Positions 33,265 through 45,122 of a stretch of 64,000 bases of DNA are shown one piece after another. The notes under the pieces were generated by a model, which worked only from the letters and a program-made list of their open reading frames with translations, made no database searches and was not told the DNA's origin. Source of the stretch: Biscogniauxia marginata (Eukaryota > Ascomycota > Sordariomycetes > Xylariales > Xylariaceae). Location of the stretch: assembly GCA_022695795.1 (NCBI GenBank), contig MU404067.1, forward strand, positions 522,661 through 586,660. Reading direction: 5' to 3'. The position numbers and the translations under genes are program-made. The first letter of the stretch is position 1. Each line of letters starts with the position of its first letter.

Positions 33265-34284
33265 TTATCCGTTTGGCTGGTCATCACCATCCTGAGCACC
33301 CTTTTCTTTGCTCTCGTCCAACTTCTCTTTCCTCTTCTGGACCACATCCCAATTATATACGCGTGCGATAGCTACTTCCATCGTCTATATCACAATTGGG
33401 ATGGCTGGTTAGACACGTCCAAGCGGCACTAGTCAGCATCAGGGGGTCTGTCCGACTCACCGTAATCTGCTCCCGTAAGAAATCTAGATCCTCCTCGCAG
33501 TTAGCATAGCTTTGCTTCGCAGCCGCCAGTTTCGATATGAGAAGCGTCTCTGCTTCGTCGATGGGATACGACAGCATCACGTTTGCCTGTAGCCCAAGTG
33601 TCAGCTCGACTTCTCCCACCCCGTCATGGCCATGCTCCTCGACGTACTCCTAACCATAAATACACCTCGTCGGTTGGCGGTACGGAGGCTTTGGCGTATA
33701 AAGTGTCATTGAGCTCGAAGGTTGTCTCGATCGGGTCCGATTCGTCCTGCCGTGCCATCTGAAGTCAGACTGTGACTTGTAGGTAGGTGGTATCTGTTAA
33801 GCGTACTGTTCTCGTCTTGAGGAACCGAACCGTGTCCAATGTCTTTTGTATATCGGGCATCTTGTCCTTCAACCCAGCAATTCTCCGTTGGAGGTTTAGC
33901 TCCATGAACTGGTATTTCCTGCGTGGAGACCCCCGTATCAGTTAACTTCTGTAATTCCGTCCTTTATCCCCCGCCTTTGTCTGTTGACCCGGCGTCGTCA
34001 CAAAAGCGTGTATGCGACGTCTCGCGGTGGGCGGGGCAGAACGTGGTTGACATACGAGATCATCTCCTGGAAGCTGCGCAGCGTAGACTCGACCTCGTCC
34101 CTCGACGAAACATAGTCTTCGACTTTGTCGACGAAGGGCGCGAATGGTATGCCTCTGGGGTTCGTGGGCGCCTCCTCCTTCCTACACCAAGACAGCCACA
34201 GTATCAGTAGGATGGTACCACCGCAACGGTAGTGAATGATTCTCGAGCGTACCCGGCCGCGGCCTCTTTGCCTTTAGCGGACAT
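33265..34284 (-). CDS. PAC10: Prefoldin subunit 3
   Basis: Six exons on the minus strand: 34253-34284, 34056-34181, 33807-33918, 33648-33758, 33461-33586 and 33265-33384, giving 208 residues. All five introns are GT-AG with matching phases. Recognisable blocks: NPRGIPFAPFVDKVEDYV near the start, then KYQFMELNLQRRI, FELNDTLYAKA, VYLWLGANVMLSYPIDEA and a C-terminal REQITTMEVAIARVYNWDV. Prefoldin is a hexameric jellyfish-shaped co-chaperone that delivers unfolded actin and tubulin to the CCT chaperonin; subunit 3 (Pac10/VBP1) is one of its two alpha-type subunits. Long N- and C-terminal coiled coils flank a beta-hairpin region, as expected. It is intron-dense compared with other genes in this window, and no single exon exceeds 42 codons. 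Confidence 0.94.
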
Positions 34285-37200
34285 GTTGCAAATGCTCTCC
34301 AGGCGCGGCTATCCCACACAGCATTGCAAGGACAAACGAGCGAGGTGTGAGCAAAGCGGAAAAGACTTGTCGTATGTCGTAGGGCGGAGTGCGGGCGGAG
34401 TGTGTCGGCGACACTCGAAAAAAAAAAAGCGACGAATCAATTCAGGAATCAAATTCGTAGAGCTACCGACTGAAATTCTAAACTTAGGCGGGGGAGCTCA
34501 CGCAGAGCTGAATGTGGGGCACAATGTCAATCAACTTCACATTTACTATAACTTCTTTATATGCATATACCTTACTTCGCGTGATTCCACTTTTATTTGC
34601 ATAGAGCATCTTTTCTGCTACTATATATTAGCCCCCTCCTCCCATCAAGCTTTAATCACCGAATATCAAGTACACAGACTCAAACAATAATAATGCCAAC
34701 CCATTTCGTTATTAACTTGACTAGTGTATACGTATTTACATGAGTACTTAGTATGTTAAATAGAACCAATAATATATGCCTTAAGGTGATCCTAGCTCGC
34801 CTTCTATATGCATTAGAGAGTAGTAATCATATTAATCTCGACAGCCTTGGAACAATGTCCCTACAAACTTTTATACTGTTAATTGGTATAGATTCCGGAT
34901 TCCTTCCTCGGTTGCAATTTTAGCTTCGCTGTGCTCAGTTATGCCACGACCACTGTTAACTAAACTCGTTCTACTAACAAGATTCTCGACCCTCCCTATG
35001 CGGCTCTAACATGCCTTTTTGTTATTTTTAACCGTCCGTGGAAAAAGACTTAGTTAGTTGATCCTAATTTTTTTTCTAGCCAGATGATATATTGATCAAA
35101 ATGTATCTCTAGCTACTCTGGTTTATATTTTTGCTATAAACAAAAAGAAATACTAGGTAGCTACCTACCTGATATACGGAAAATGTGTAGCAGGTCTGGT
35201 GGTAACTAATTGAAGTTTGTAGATGAGCCTCATAGTCTCTATATCGAAACCATTTGGTAAATTCTCTTGTTTATGTTTTACACTACTGGATGATATTTGA
35301 GCTGGCAGCTTGCGAGCAATATACCTAGTGGTAGATGTAACACTCCCCCTTTTATATGTGTTCTCGAGAGGCAACTTATCTGTAGCTTTATGTTAGTCTA
35401 AGTGAGCTGTCATTTCTGTGCTAGATTATTGTTGTTGCCTAGAAAGACCTAAACTAGAGGTTTGTTAGGGACCTTTCATAGCCCCCTGTCAAGGAAATTT
35501 GATGTGGCTTCTTACATTCACCATAAACGTAAATGGCTCACGGGAAATTCATCTCCACCTAAGCGAGCGGCCCACGATCATAAGGGATGAATATTTTGAT
35601 CGTAAGCTATTAGATGTTCCCTTGTTAAATTTATTAGGAACTTTTATAAACGGAAAACCACGGGCTTTAACTACCAGTATTAAGATTTATTAATTTATTA
35701 TTAATATTATAAATTGTAGGATTTATTCATTCTTATTGTTACAGTCATTGCTGTGTTGAAGCTATTCGGATGAATGCGTTACCATGGCCCAAGTTGTCAA
35801 GTCTTAATTTGGGTACTTAAGAAATGTACGTAGCTCGCTAGAAATGCGAGGAACCTTTTTTTCCTCGCGCAATTCTTCTTCATTGTAATGCAGAGATTAC
35901 TTGAGCCCTCAAACCCTGGGCCTTATTGCAGTCCGTGACACGTCGTCTATAGACTCCGGCCATAAGCTACTACGTCAAGAGTATCTAGGTTCGTCGACCT
36001 GCCCAGCGTTGGGGGGTTCGATGTTCTACTTGAAGTTATTTCTAACACAAACCTATATGTATAATTAAACATTGATATATTTTAAATTATGATGACCCAA
36101 GTACTCATCAGCACTTAGCTATGAGAACAAGGTACCGTGTTGTCAGCACAAATCCCACCTCATATGACATAGCCATTTACAAGCAACCCAAATTACGCAG
36201 TTTGATAAACAAGCCAATCACGTTCTTAGACATGGCCCTTGATGTAAGCCCCGTTCGGATTCTCTTCTTATCTACCAACTAACGATAAGTAGCAGTGGGT
36301 AGCAGATAGAATACCAGTACGGAAAGATGATATAGGAGAGAAGCTATTAATAGCACAGATGTAAATCACCATATATTTATTCTCGGGTTTGGGAGCTAAT
36401 AAGTGGTGTGGAATACCCGGCAGGACTGTTTATTCGTAGGAGCTGGCTGGACTTAAACCTAGCCGTGGGCTAGATAGTTAGTCAGTCCTCAAAACGGGAA
36501 CTCAAGTAAGCAAAGCTAGTAAGATATTGATAGCTGGTCTTAGCAGATGGCTAGATTATGAACCTCGAAATATTATCCAAACGGGTTCAGTGTGGGAAAG
36601 TTTTAAGTATTCATACGGAACGCTAGATATATGTTCTAGAACCATCTCTTTCGATGGCCCTCAACTTTGAATTTGTGGCGGTGAAGGACACTATTGGGCC
36701 TAGATTCATAGAAAGTGAGCTTCTCTCTCAAGGTCTTGGGGTGCAAGCATGATGTGTTTATACCTGATTTTCTTCGAGGCGGTTCATAGGCGTGCTTAAC
36801 CCTGGAGACTGGGTTAGCTAGTCAGAAGCCCTGACAAGTCATTGAGTGTACAGGCACAAGATATTTCGGAGTCATGGTGTATTAATGTATATATACACAA
36901 GTTGAGGGCTAATTTGGCCATGATTTTCGTATTAGCTGAAGGAGTATTGAACTAAGGCTAAGGCTGATGTTTTACACGTGTAGCATTATGCCCATTGCTC
37001 ACGGCCGTATGAGAGGGTTGGAGGGGGGGGGGGGGCGGGGGGGCGGATAGGATATCGCTACTTACAACTCACAATCATTACGTCCTAGATCTGACCGTGT
37101 ATCTTAAAGTTCACGAGGGGAATGTATTGATCTAAGGGTAATTGGGAAAGATTTGGAATGTAACCACCAAACGGTTTAAACCTCTACTTAAGTTCAGTTC

Positions 37201-40200
37201 GACTAGACAAGGGGAGAATAGAAGTATTACTTAGCCTTAATCCAGCCGTCATGGCTCTTTACCTTCTCGAATTAAGCGTACTTTGACAAGTGTTTACATT
37301 AATTGAACTGGGTTAATATCTAAAACCAAGACATAACTATGTTATAATGAAAACGTGACTAGAGGGAGGCGGTAGTTTAGAGGTAAGTGGCTCACCGCAA
37401 ACGAAAGGGGATATCCCTCGGTACCTTAATAAACTTATAAATTCGAAACAAGATGGAATAAATCCATGTTGCCGTGAGTATGAAAAGTATCACTTTAATT
37501 CGAGCGAAGCGAGGCTTAGTGGTTTGCAAGCCAGCTCCGAAGAAAGGGGGGGCATAAGTTAGAAGGGTTTGCATATTGACATTTAACGTATTGAAATTAT
37601 AGGCAAAAGGTTCGCCAGTAAACCTTTCCCATAATTTAAGCATACCCCAGGGTTACAAGATATTTTTGATAAGCCTTGAGGATTCGAATGAGCGAAGAAG
37701 CGTGATACCCTCCTTCATCGTGGCCACCGGTCTAATCGGGAATGCAAAGCTATGTGTATGTTATACACACTTACCTCAGCCAAGGAGAGTTGGTGGCACC
37801 CACGATGGCCCTAGTCCCCGCAAGAGCATAGATGAAACAATACGGCGGTGCTACATTCGTAGGTCATAATGATGTCGATCTATTGAATACGTTCTACAAA
37901 CAAAGGTACAAAACCGTGCGAGGATAATAGATAACCGTCATTTCTAGGTATTTAATGAATATAGTCTGATCGTTCGGAATCGTTTTTCGTAATGAAATAC
38001 TCGCAGGGCTGTTGCTAATAAAAGAAACTACACGAGTTGAATATTCATACTTCTTCCATAACAAGAAAAAGATCTGCCTTATGGCTTCGCCTAAAGAGGG
38101 CATCCTTACGACCGGTCTGGATTTCCTCGGACGGTATAGCTAGATGGAACAACTCTTGAGATAGATACTACCTACAGTCGTACATCCGCCCTACGTACGT
38201 ATTATTACAAGGCTGATGAAATACGTTGAGCAAACAAAAGAAACCTCATTCTTCGCTTCGAATGCCATATATTAAGTACAATGAATACATAGGCAGGGTA
38301 AACAACATACAGTCTGTGTTTGAATAGGCCGATTTTTCAGCAAACCTTGCAACGGGAAGTTATGGACTTGAAGATTTCCGAAGTGATACAAAGCTGCAAA
38401 CTGACCGCTATTTCACTCATCTATTACTACAAAGAATAATGATTGCATGTTAGCATGTGATTCGAAAGATCATATGTCTAAGCCGTATCAGAAGAAAAGA
38501 GCTTGCCCCTAATCTTCGATCTCGATCTTTTACCGTGGTTAGCACTTACTGGAATTGCATATGTGTGCAACCGCGACATTTGTTCATTGAAAGTAGCCCT
38601 TGGTGGGAATGTAAAAGGGAGAAGGGTCCCCCTCCCGAACCCCCCCCTTTTTTTTTTTTGGTAGTATCGAGCCTTGTGTGTGGTAGTTACCTTAACTAGG
38701 GGGTATGCATACTGTAGATGGACGCATGTTTCCGATGGCGGTTTATTGGTAAGATGCCACCACACTTGCTGAATTCCCGCCAGAGGATCTTGTGAGTTGT
38801 CGTATGAGTGTCGATCGTATGCAATTTCTTGGCCTAATGTCAGGTTGACCCTGAGCACGCTTCATAATGCAACGAGTAATGAGATTCATCTCATCCCAAG
38901 GCCCCCTATTAATAATGGTGGCTACTGGCTTATTCTTCACTTCCATTTGCTGCAAGGTTAGGTGTCTAGGTGATTAGAACTTGGAGCTACGGTCGTGGCA
39001 GGTAAGGAGAGAAGGGGTTCATGCCCGACCTGTTATCCGTCTGGCATGCCTGTAAGAGATGGCCCTCTACATACGGTCTAACGCCAACATGCTGCATGCT
39101 ACGGCCTGCCTCGAATTTGCGAATCAACAATGCATAAGGGCGGAATTCAAAAATCGCATCGGCTTTCCCTTTGAAGCTCTAATAGAAACTTCGCTGTTCA
39201 CATTGTTGATTTAGGAAAAATGTGTTATACGCCTTAGCTTAGTGAAGCTTGTATTTCAACACACATGGGCATCAGGCACCGGGTCTGGAAGGAACCGAAG
39301 CAATAGGGAACCCCCAAAATGCACCAAATACAGTGCTTCTCAAATCAGGGAATCCCGTCCAGCCGAGTAGCCGGGCGAGGAGGAACAAAAGCTCCGCAGG
39401 TAAAGGGTGCATGCGGCGGATGCCAACGAAGGGAGTCTACGGCTATGAGGCTGATGGTCTTGGTTAGGGTCTTAACTGTGATACCCGGAGTTGGCGCTGG
39501 TTTTGATGATCGGGAAAGTGGTGGTGGTGGGTAAGGGGTTTAATATACCCTCTTGTTGGACACATTCTAGTTCATATTCTAATGCAATAGCAGTAGACCC
39601 CTAAAATCCACAGACATCTTGGTGGCTGCACAATGCCGTGTTGGGGATTCCCAATTAGGAACCAATGCGAGTCTAATGCGCAGTACGCGAATCTGGGCGA
39701 GGCAGTAGAAAGTTCCTTGGTCCCTTAAAAAGTCACATAGGACCGGTTTTCTAGGGTGTTTCTAATCCAGGGAAACGAGGGCATTCGTACCTGACGATCA
39801 GTGAACGCGGTGTTGCCACCCTCGAATTTTTGCATTTTCCTATCTCTCTCATGGGATTCTCGTTATTGCTGTTGGCAGCCAGTGGCACCCCATGCTGAAG
39901 ATAGTGCCTCGTCGATGTCGCTCGGCAAGGCGGAACATCAGTGTCAAGTAGGGAGCTAGAACTAGTGTTAAGATAGGCCGTATAACGGAGAACAGTTGTC
40001 GTATATACGACTAGGTGTAAAAAGCCTTCAACAATTGTCGACCTGTTTCATATTTCTTATCCCCCTTTTTCTTCTGATCCAGGTCAATCTCCAGAAGTTG
40101 TTGCGGACTGATTGCAGTAGTCTCATCGACTCCGGGTGGGTTCATCGAGAAATGTTGGCGAAGCAACAAGGGTCTGGACCGTTCGGGGGGGTTTATTGGC

Positions 40201-41119
40201 AGTATATGCTGGATGTCGAGATGTGTTATGATGTAAATCACCGATTCCCTCTTATTTCACGATCTCGGACAGCCCTGGAATATTTAGGATGCGGTGTTAA
40301 TGCCCCGAGCTTAGCCCCCACGTCCTGCCACCGGTCTGGAGATGTTACCGCAATCACGCTCATCATCTCACCAAGGTTAGACGTAAATAACCAGCATTCT
40401 GAGAGAACTGCTTGGAAATGATGGAGATCGTTTATTTCTAAATAAGAATAGGACGAGGTGATTTGAATGTTGCAGATGTACATATTTCCGTAGCACCAGC
40501 GGAGCCGAAGAAAAAGTCTCCTTGCTCAGGAACCAGACCGATGGAAACGGACTAGGGGGTTGCACGGACGAGGATGGAGCAAGCCAATCATAATGCTGCA
40601 TGGATTTCATCGCCGATGTCTCTGGGCCCACCCTTTCGATCCAGACCACGCTGTGAAATCACACTACAGCCGAGAAGTAGCGGTACCTGGAGAAGGGCTA
40701 CCGTAGGCTGCACCTAGCGGACCGATCCCTGAGTGACAAGTACCGAAACTCAAGGACCCTGCTGCCACTAACCGCGATGGTGATAGCTGATTTGGCAGCG
40801 AGCTTGGTGCTACGCCCACTCCGTGACTCCACAGACGCTTCTGGCCCGCCTTTCCAAACGGGGTTTAGCAAGGACCCTGATCGGCACGATGTAAAGTCTG
40901 TCCCTCGATCCTCAAGAATTGCCCACCGGCGTAGAGATCGAGCCACGATCAATCAATCACCGACCATTGCCATGTTGGACAGGCCGCAGGGCGAGGCAAC
41001 TCGATGTCCTCTTGCCCTACACAAGACGTCGGCCACGGCCATGTCGGCCATGTCGGCCTACTGAAAATCCCAGAAAACTACGATGGTGCCCCTGATCTGA
41101 AATCTCGATGCCGATTGGG

Positions 41120-41132
41120 ATCGCTCGATGGT
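41120..41132 (+). promoter_or_regulatory. Candidate light-response-like element upstream of frq
   Basis: GATCGCTCGATGG, two GAT/CGAT half-sites in the arrangement described for White Collar complex binding to Neurospora frq (GATNC then CGATN). It lies about 980 bases before the frq ATG. Matching a short motif by eye is weak evidence. Confidence 0.25.
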
Positions 41133-42011
41133 TAAATACCTTTTATCGTCATTTTGTATGCATTAGGCTACATACATTCGATTACTTGCGCGCGCAGCGA
41201 GGGCGAGGGATGATCTATTATTATTACTTTACCACCTACCCACATTTTCACATCGCATACCTACCTATACTTCCTTTTTCTTCTATACCGAACCTACAAC
41301 ACGTTGATACACCACGAGAACTTGTTGTCGGAACAGCTGTGTAGAATCCACGAATCATCGCGACGACGCCAGCAACAAACCACTATATCGACGATAACAA
41401 TTAGCAGTACCACACACCACGGAGAGCAAATTGCAACGTCGTATAATAACCCCAATCTCGAAACCCTTATTGTCATCTGTCGTCTCCTGTTGCGGATAAG
41501 CCAAGCAGCAGCAGCAGCAATAACAGCAGCAGCGGCCATCCCCACAGGGCACTACGACTAGGTCCTCAATCAAGCTTACCCAGAGTGGACATCAGCCCAT
41601 TCCTCAAGCAGACTGCAGGATCCTCTTGTATGTACGTATGACGTCGCATTCTCCAGCTCTACACGAGTCTACCCTGTTCTCGTCACTTCCCCAAGCACAC
41701 CAACGTTGCTCTGCGCTGGAATTTCTTAATCGTCTCCCCCCCTCACCTGCCGACTGATCGAGCTCGTGTTCGCGTGAGACCCCCAACCACATCCTCACTA
41801 GCACTTTGCTCTACTATATTATACTATACTATACTAAACCAAACCTAAACCCTATATTTTGTCCACGTCCTTGCACTATATGTAGCAACGCAACTTTGAA
41901 TACCCACTCTCACTCTCTTTCCTAAATCTTTATGATCATCTCCGCAGTGCACCTCAGCACAGCTGAAATTCTGACAAAGCATACGTGTAGACCGTGATAC
42001 TATCGCATCGC

Positions 42012-42023
42012 GATCGCGATCGG
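42012..42023 (+). promoter_or_regulatory. Candidate GATC-repeat element near the frq start
   Basis: GATCGCGATCGG within a longer palindromic CGATCGCGATCG stretch, about 90 bases before the frq ATG. GATC-type repeats are bound by the White Collar complex in Neurospora. The position this close to the start would be in the leader, so function is doubtful. Confidence 0.25.
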
Positions 42024-42113
42024 CCGTAACAAATATACGCCATGTGAAATCGAGGAAAGTCACGTACACAGCACTTGAGCAGCACACGATAGCTATTAGT
42101 ACATGTGTCAACC

Positions 42114-45100
42114 ATGCCTGACCCAAAAAATACACCAGCGGGTTCCGAACCCCCGCCTAACATCACGTTCAAAAACCCGAGGAGGACGTCGCCCGAGAAC
42201 TCGGTTACCCTGCGCCACCACCGCCTAGCCAGAGAAGCCTCTAAGAGACATTCACCGCCTGCTGTGCCGACCACGAAAACTACCCAATTCCAATTGCCGC
42301 GTCGGAATTCTTCAGACGAGAGTAATGAGACGGGCACCAGCGACCCAAAGAAATGGTTCGACTTGTCGAATCAGAATGCCACAGGGCAGCTGGACACGAC
42401 CGCCATGGATGTAGACCCGCCATTCTACCAGAAAGAAACAGACTCTTCTAACGACGACGGTGCTAAGTATGCCGTACCAACACAGAGTCCAGCATACAGG
42501 TTCGTGCAAGGCCGTACTTCGGCGCTCCGGCCCGACTTCACACATAGCAGCAGCGCCGACGATTACCGAAGTGTTATTGACGACTTGACCATTGAGAATA
42601 AGCGTCTGAAGGAAGAACTGAAGAAGTACAGGCATATGGGGCCTGACTCTCTGCGAAAGGATAAGCTTTTTGAAGTCAAGTTTCACGGTCTGCCCGGTAG
42701 AAAGAAGCGAGAGCTGGAAGCAACACTAAGAGACTTTACGACAAGCCTCGAAAATTCCAGTGTCGGAGCCTCCCCAAATCGGAAGAAGGCGTTGGGCAAA
42801 TCCAAGGGTGTCCATTCCTCGGCTTCCAAGCATGCTTCTTCCTCCTCGGGATCTAACTCGAGGCCGGTCGACTCCGCGTATGCATCTATGTCGACTGGCC
42901 CCAGCTCTTCCGTACCCTCGCTCCCCGCACAGATCAAATCTACACGACGATCTAACCAGAATATTGAGAACTATCTGCGAGACATCCCGGAAGGTTTGTG
43001 GCCGAGGCCCACTGTGATGACGGAGAAGGAAAAGAAGAAGCTCGTGGTCAAGAGACTTGAGCATCTATTCACAGGCAAGATGGGCGGCTCTGCAGATCAA
43101 CGATTGGTACCTGCACCTCCGCAACCTATCAGCGAAGACACGGAAACGGAGACGGTAGACTATAAACTCACGCCTCTGACCGAAGCGGCCCGCGAAGCTA
43201 AGATCCGACCACGCGAATTGGTGCGACAGGCTAGCCATTCGCAAGACATGGGTTCTATGTCGAATACACATTCACAGTCACAATCACATTCTAACAGTGA
43301 CGCGATAGACTCTAAGGATACTGGCAACTGTAGCGGTAGCGGCAGCGGGCATGGCAATGGTAATGGCAATGGCAGCGGCAACGGTAATAACACTTCACCC
43401 CAAAATAACCTGTCACTCCCGGAACAGCGACCGACGCGACCGCACGACTTGGACCCTGATCGAAAGCAGGTCCCGTCGGAAAACATGGACTACATACGTC
43501 ACCTGGGACTGGTAGCCCCGACGTCCCAAACCCAGTTTTCCTCCAAGGATGTATCGCCAGATGCAGAAGGGTGGGTGTATCTCAATCTGCTCTGCAACCT
43601 AGCGCAGCTGCACATTCTCAACGTTACCCCTGACTTTATTCGTCATGCGGTGTCGGAGAAAAGTGCCAAATTTCAGCTGTCGCCTGACGGTAGGAAGATC
43701 CGCTGGCGCGGCGGAGTCGAGGGGACCAGGTTTAGCAGCGACAGCAGTGGCAGCAACTCGCAGCGCAACCAATCAAGCGACGACACGGATGGATCGAATG
43801 ATCAGGACCAACGAAAGAAGCAGAAGACGCAGCCTGCCGAAAATGACGTCACCCCCCGCAAGCCCTCCAAATTCGGCCTCGGCGTGCAGGACTCGAATTC
43901 CTCCGAGATGTTCCATTACAAGCCCCTGTTTGTGCATCACCAGACCGAGTCGTCTGAGGAACAGCCGTCGATGGGCGAAGAGACCGGCTCGTCGTACGGA
44001 CCGCCGGAAGAGAGCAACCTGGGGGTGAATTCGAGATGGGGCCAGAGTGGAGTGTCGACTGGTTTGTCGCAGCGCAAGCGACGTCGCGACGGCGCAATCA
44101 TCTACTACAGTGGGGCACCCTTCTGCACGGACCTGTCGGGAGATTTTGGTGAGGTATCTCCGGACACCTATGACATGACGTCATCGGGCGATCAATTGGC
44201 GCAGGGCCCCGCCGGCCTCGGCATCACCCGTCCACAACTCAGCCGCTCGACGTCCGGATCGTCGATCCCCTTCCGCCCGCTCAGCGGCCATGAGTCGCAT
44301 GGTGTTATGATGGATCTCGATGCTTCCGACCCGCCCGATTTAACTTCTGGCGAGACCGACGATGACATTGAAGCCGATTTCCCATGGTCGGACAGCCGTC
44401 AACACGCGCCACTGATCAACCTCGAGGCTAGCGGCCTCGGTGGTATCTATCCCGATGACCACTTTGTCGTGGTCGTTTCTACGCGACGACCTAAAAAGGC
44501 CGAATCCGTCCTTGACGATAGTTCCGATGAAGATAACCCACCACCGCCCACGAGACCGCGAATCTTGGAGCGCCCGAGTCAAGAGACGACGGATTCGACG
44601 ACCGCGACCGATACGATAATTGGGAGATTAGCATCGATGACGACCGCATCACCTTCGCCGCTCTATGTCCCGAATGCTAAGGTGCCATCGATTGAGGTTG
44701 AGTACCTCACTGGCAAGATCCGACACCTGCCACCGGTACCGCTTCCGCCCCCGGCATTCTACTTCCCGTCTGGCGACGACTCCGACATGGATGATGATGA
44801 TGATGATGATATTTTCGATGATGACTCGGATTCATCTCAGAGCCTGATGAGTCGGCGCGCCATACCGGAAGATGATCCTTCAGACAATGCCGACTTGTCT
44901 GGAAATGATGAAGAGGATGAGCATTCTGACGGCGGCCGTGGCTACGATGCAAGCGGCAGCATATCACCCGATAAGATGGAGGATATACGAGGTGTAGGCG
45001 ATCTCGGCCTTGGAGTTCGCGGGGGAAGGGTTTCTGCCTTGTCGAAGATGACTACGGGGAGCTCGGTCGCAACCGCTGGCGGGGCGGCTAGCGGATACAA

Positions 45101-45122
45101 CAGCTCGATAGAAGGCGCTTGA
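42114..45122 (+). CDS. frq: FREQUENCY circadian clock protein
   Basis: One uninterrupted frame of 1002 codons from ATG 42114. FRQ is the negative element of the fungal circadian oscillator: with FRH helicase and casein kinase 1 it inhibits the White Collar transcription factors, and its phosphorylation sets period. Seen in order: an N-terminal block SVTLRHHRLARE; a coiled coil at about 149-176 (VIDDLTIENKRLKEELKKYR) used for dimerisation; LRKDKLFEVKFHGLP; a casein-kinase docking helix near 312-322 (VVKRLEHLFTG); a Ser/Gly/Asn repeat at 406-425; the second kinase-docking block near 487-504 (LNLLCNLAQLHILNV) with FQLSPDGRKIRWRGG after it; basic stretches (RKKQK, SQRKRRR) as possible nuclear signals; an FRH-binding-like region near 772-790 (GGIYPDDHFVVVVSTRR); and acidic PEST-like segments plus poly-Asp at 892-899. 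Met98 (42405) lies where Neurospora has its short-form start. Confidence 0.96.
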   Translation: MPDPKNTPAGSEPPPNITFKNPRRTSPENSVTLRHHRLAREASKRHSPPAVPTTKTTQFQLPRRNSSDESNETGTSDPKKWFDLSNQNATGQLDTTAMDVDPPFYQKETDSSNDDGAKYAVPTQSPAYRFVQGRTSALRPDFTHSSSADDYRSVIDDLTIENKRLKEELKKYRHMGPDSLRKDKLFEVKFHGLPGRKKRELEATLRDFTTSLENSSVGASPNRKKALGKSKGVHSSASKHASSSSGSNSRPVDSAYASMSTGPSSSVPSLPAQIKSTRRSNQNIENYLRDIPEGLWPRPTVMTEKEKKKLVVKRLEHLFTGKMGGSADQRLVPAPPQPISEDTETETVDYKLTPLTEAAREAKIRPRELVRQASHSQDMGSMSNTHSQSQSHSNSDAIDSKDTGNCSGSGSGHGNGNGNGSGNGNNTSPQNNLSLPEQRPTRPHDLDPDRKQVPSENMDYIRHLGLVAPTSQTQFSSKDVSPDAEGWVYLNLLCNLAQLHILNVTPDFIRHAVSEKSAKFQLSPDGRKIRWRGGVEGTRFSSDSSGSNSQRNQSSDDTDGSNDQDQRKKQKTQPAENDVTPRKPSKFGLGVQDSNSSEMFHYKPLFVHHQTESSEEQPSMGEETGSSYGPPEESNLGVNSRWGQSGVSTGLSQRKRRRDGAIIYYSGAPFCTDLSGDFGEVSPDTYDMTSSGDQLAQGPAGLGITRPQLSRSTSGSSIPFRPLSGHESHGVMMDLDASDPPDLTSGETDDDIEADFPWSDSRQHAPLINLEASGLGGIYPDDHFVVVVSTRRPKKAESVLDDSSDEDNPPPPTRPRILERPSQETTDSTTATDTIIGRLASMTTASPSPLYVPNAKVPSIEVEYLTGKIRHLPPVPLPPPAFYFPSGDDSDMDDDDDDDIFDDDSDSSQSLMSRRAIPEDDPSDNADLSGNDEEDEHSDGGRGYDASGSISPDKMEDIRGVGDLGLGVRGGRVSALSKMTTGSSVATAGGAASGYNSSIEGA
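43329..43389 (+). repeat. Ser-Gly/Asn-Gly coding repeat in frq
   Basis: Degenerate six-base repeat (GGTAGC/GGCAAT types) encoding alternating Gly with Ser or Asn, residues about 406-425 of FRQ. It falls between the two kinase-docking regions. Confidence 0.85.
44788..44810 (+). repeat. GAT trinucleotide repeat in frq
   Basis: Uninterrupted (GAT)n encoding poly-Asp in the acidic C-terminal region of FRQ. Copy-number change would keep the frame. Confidence 0.9.

Larger units (their letters stand above)
34285..42113. other. AT-rich gene desert upstream of frq (7.8 kb)
   Basis: No convincing protein gene was found. The open frames are short, AT-rich and lack motifs. Base composition is uneven: 34.5-38 kb is strongly AT-rich (poly-A/T words near 35690-35720), with a G homopolymer block at 37022-37045 and a C/T block at 38640-38660, whereas 40.7-41.1 kb is closer to average. 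It may contain heavily mutated transposons, but I could not identify any family. The final 1 kb should carry the frq promoter and long leader. Confidence 0.5.

Noticed and set aside
42105..42113. An in-frame start of frq at 42105
   Set aside because: The codon at 42105 is GTG; the first in-frame ATG is 42114.
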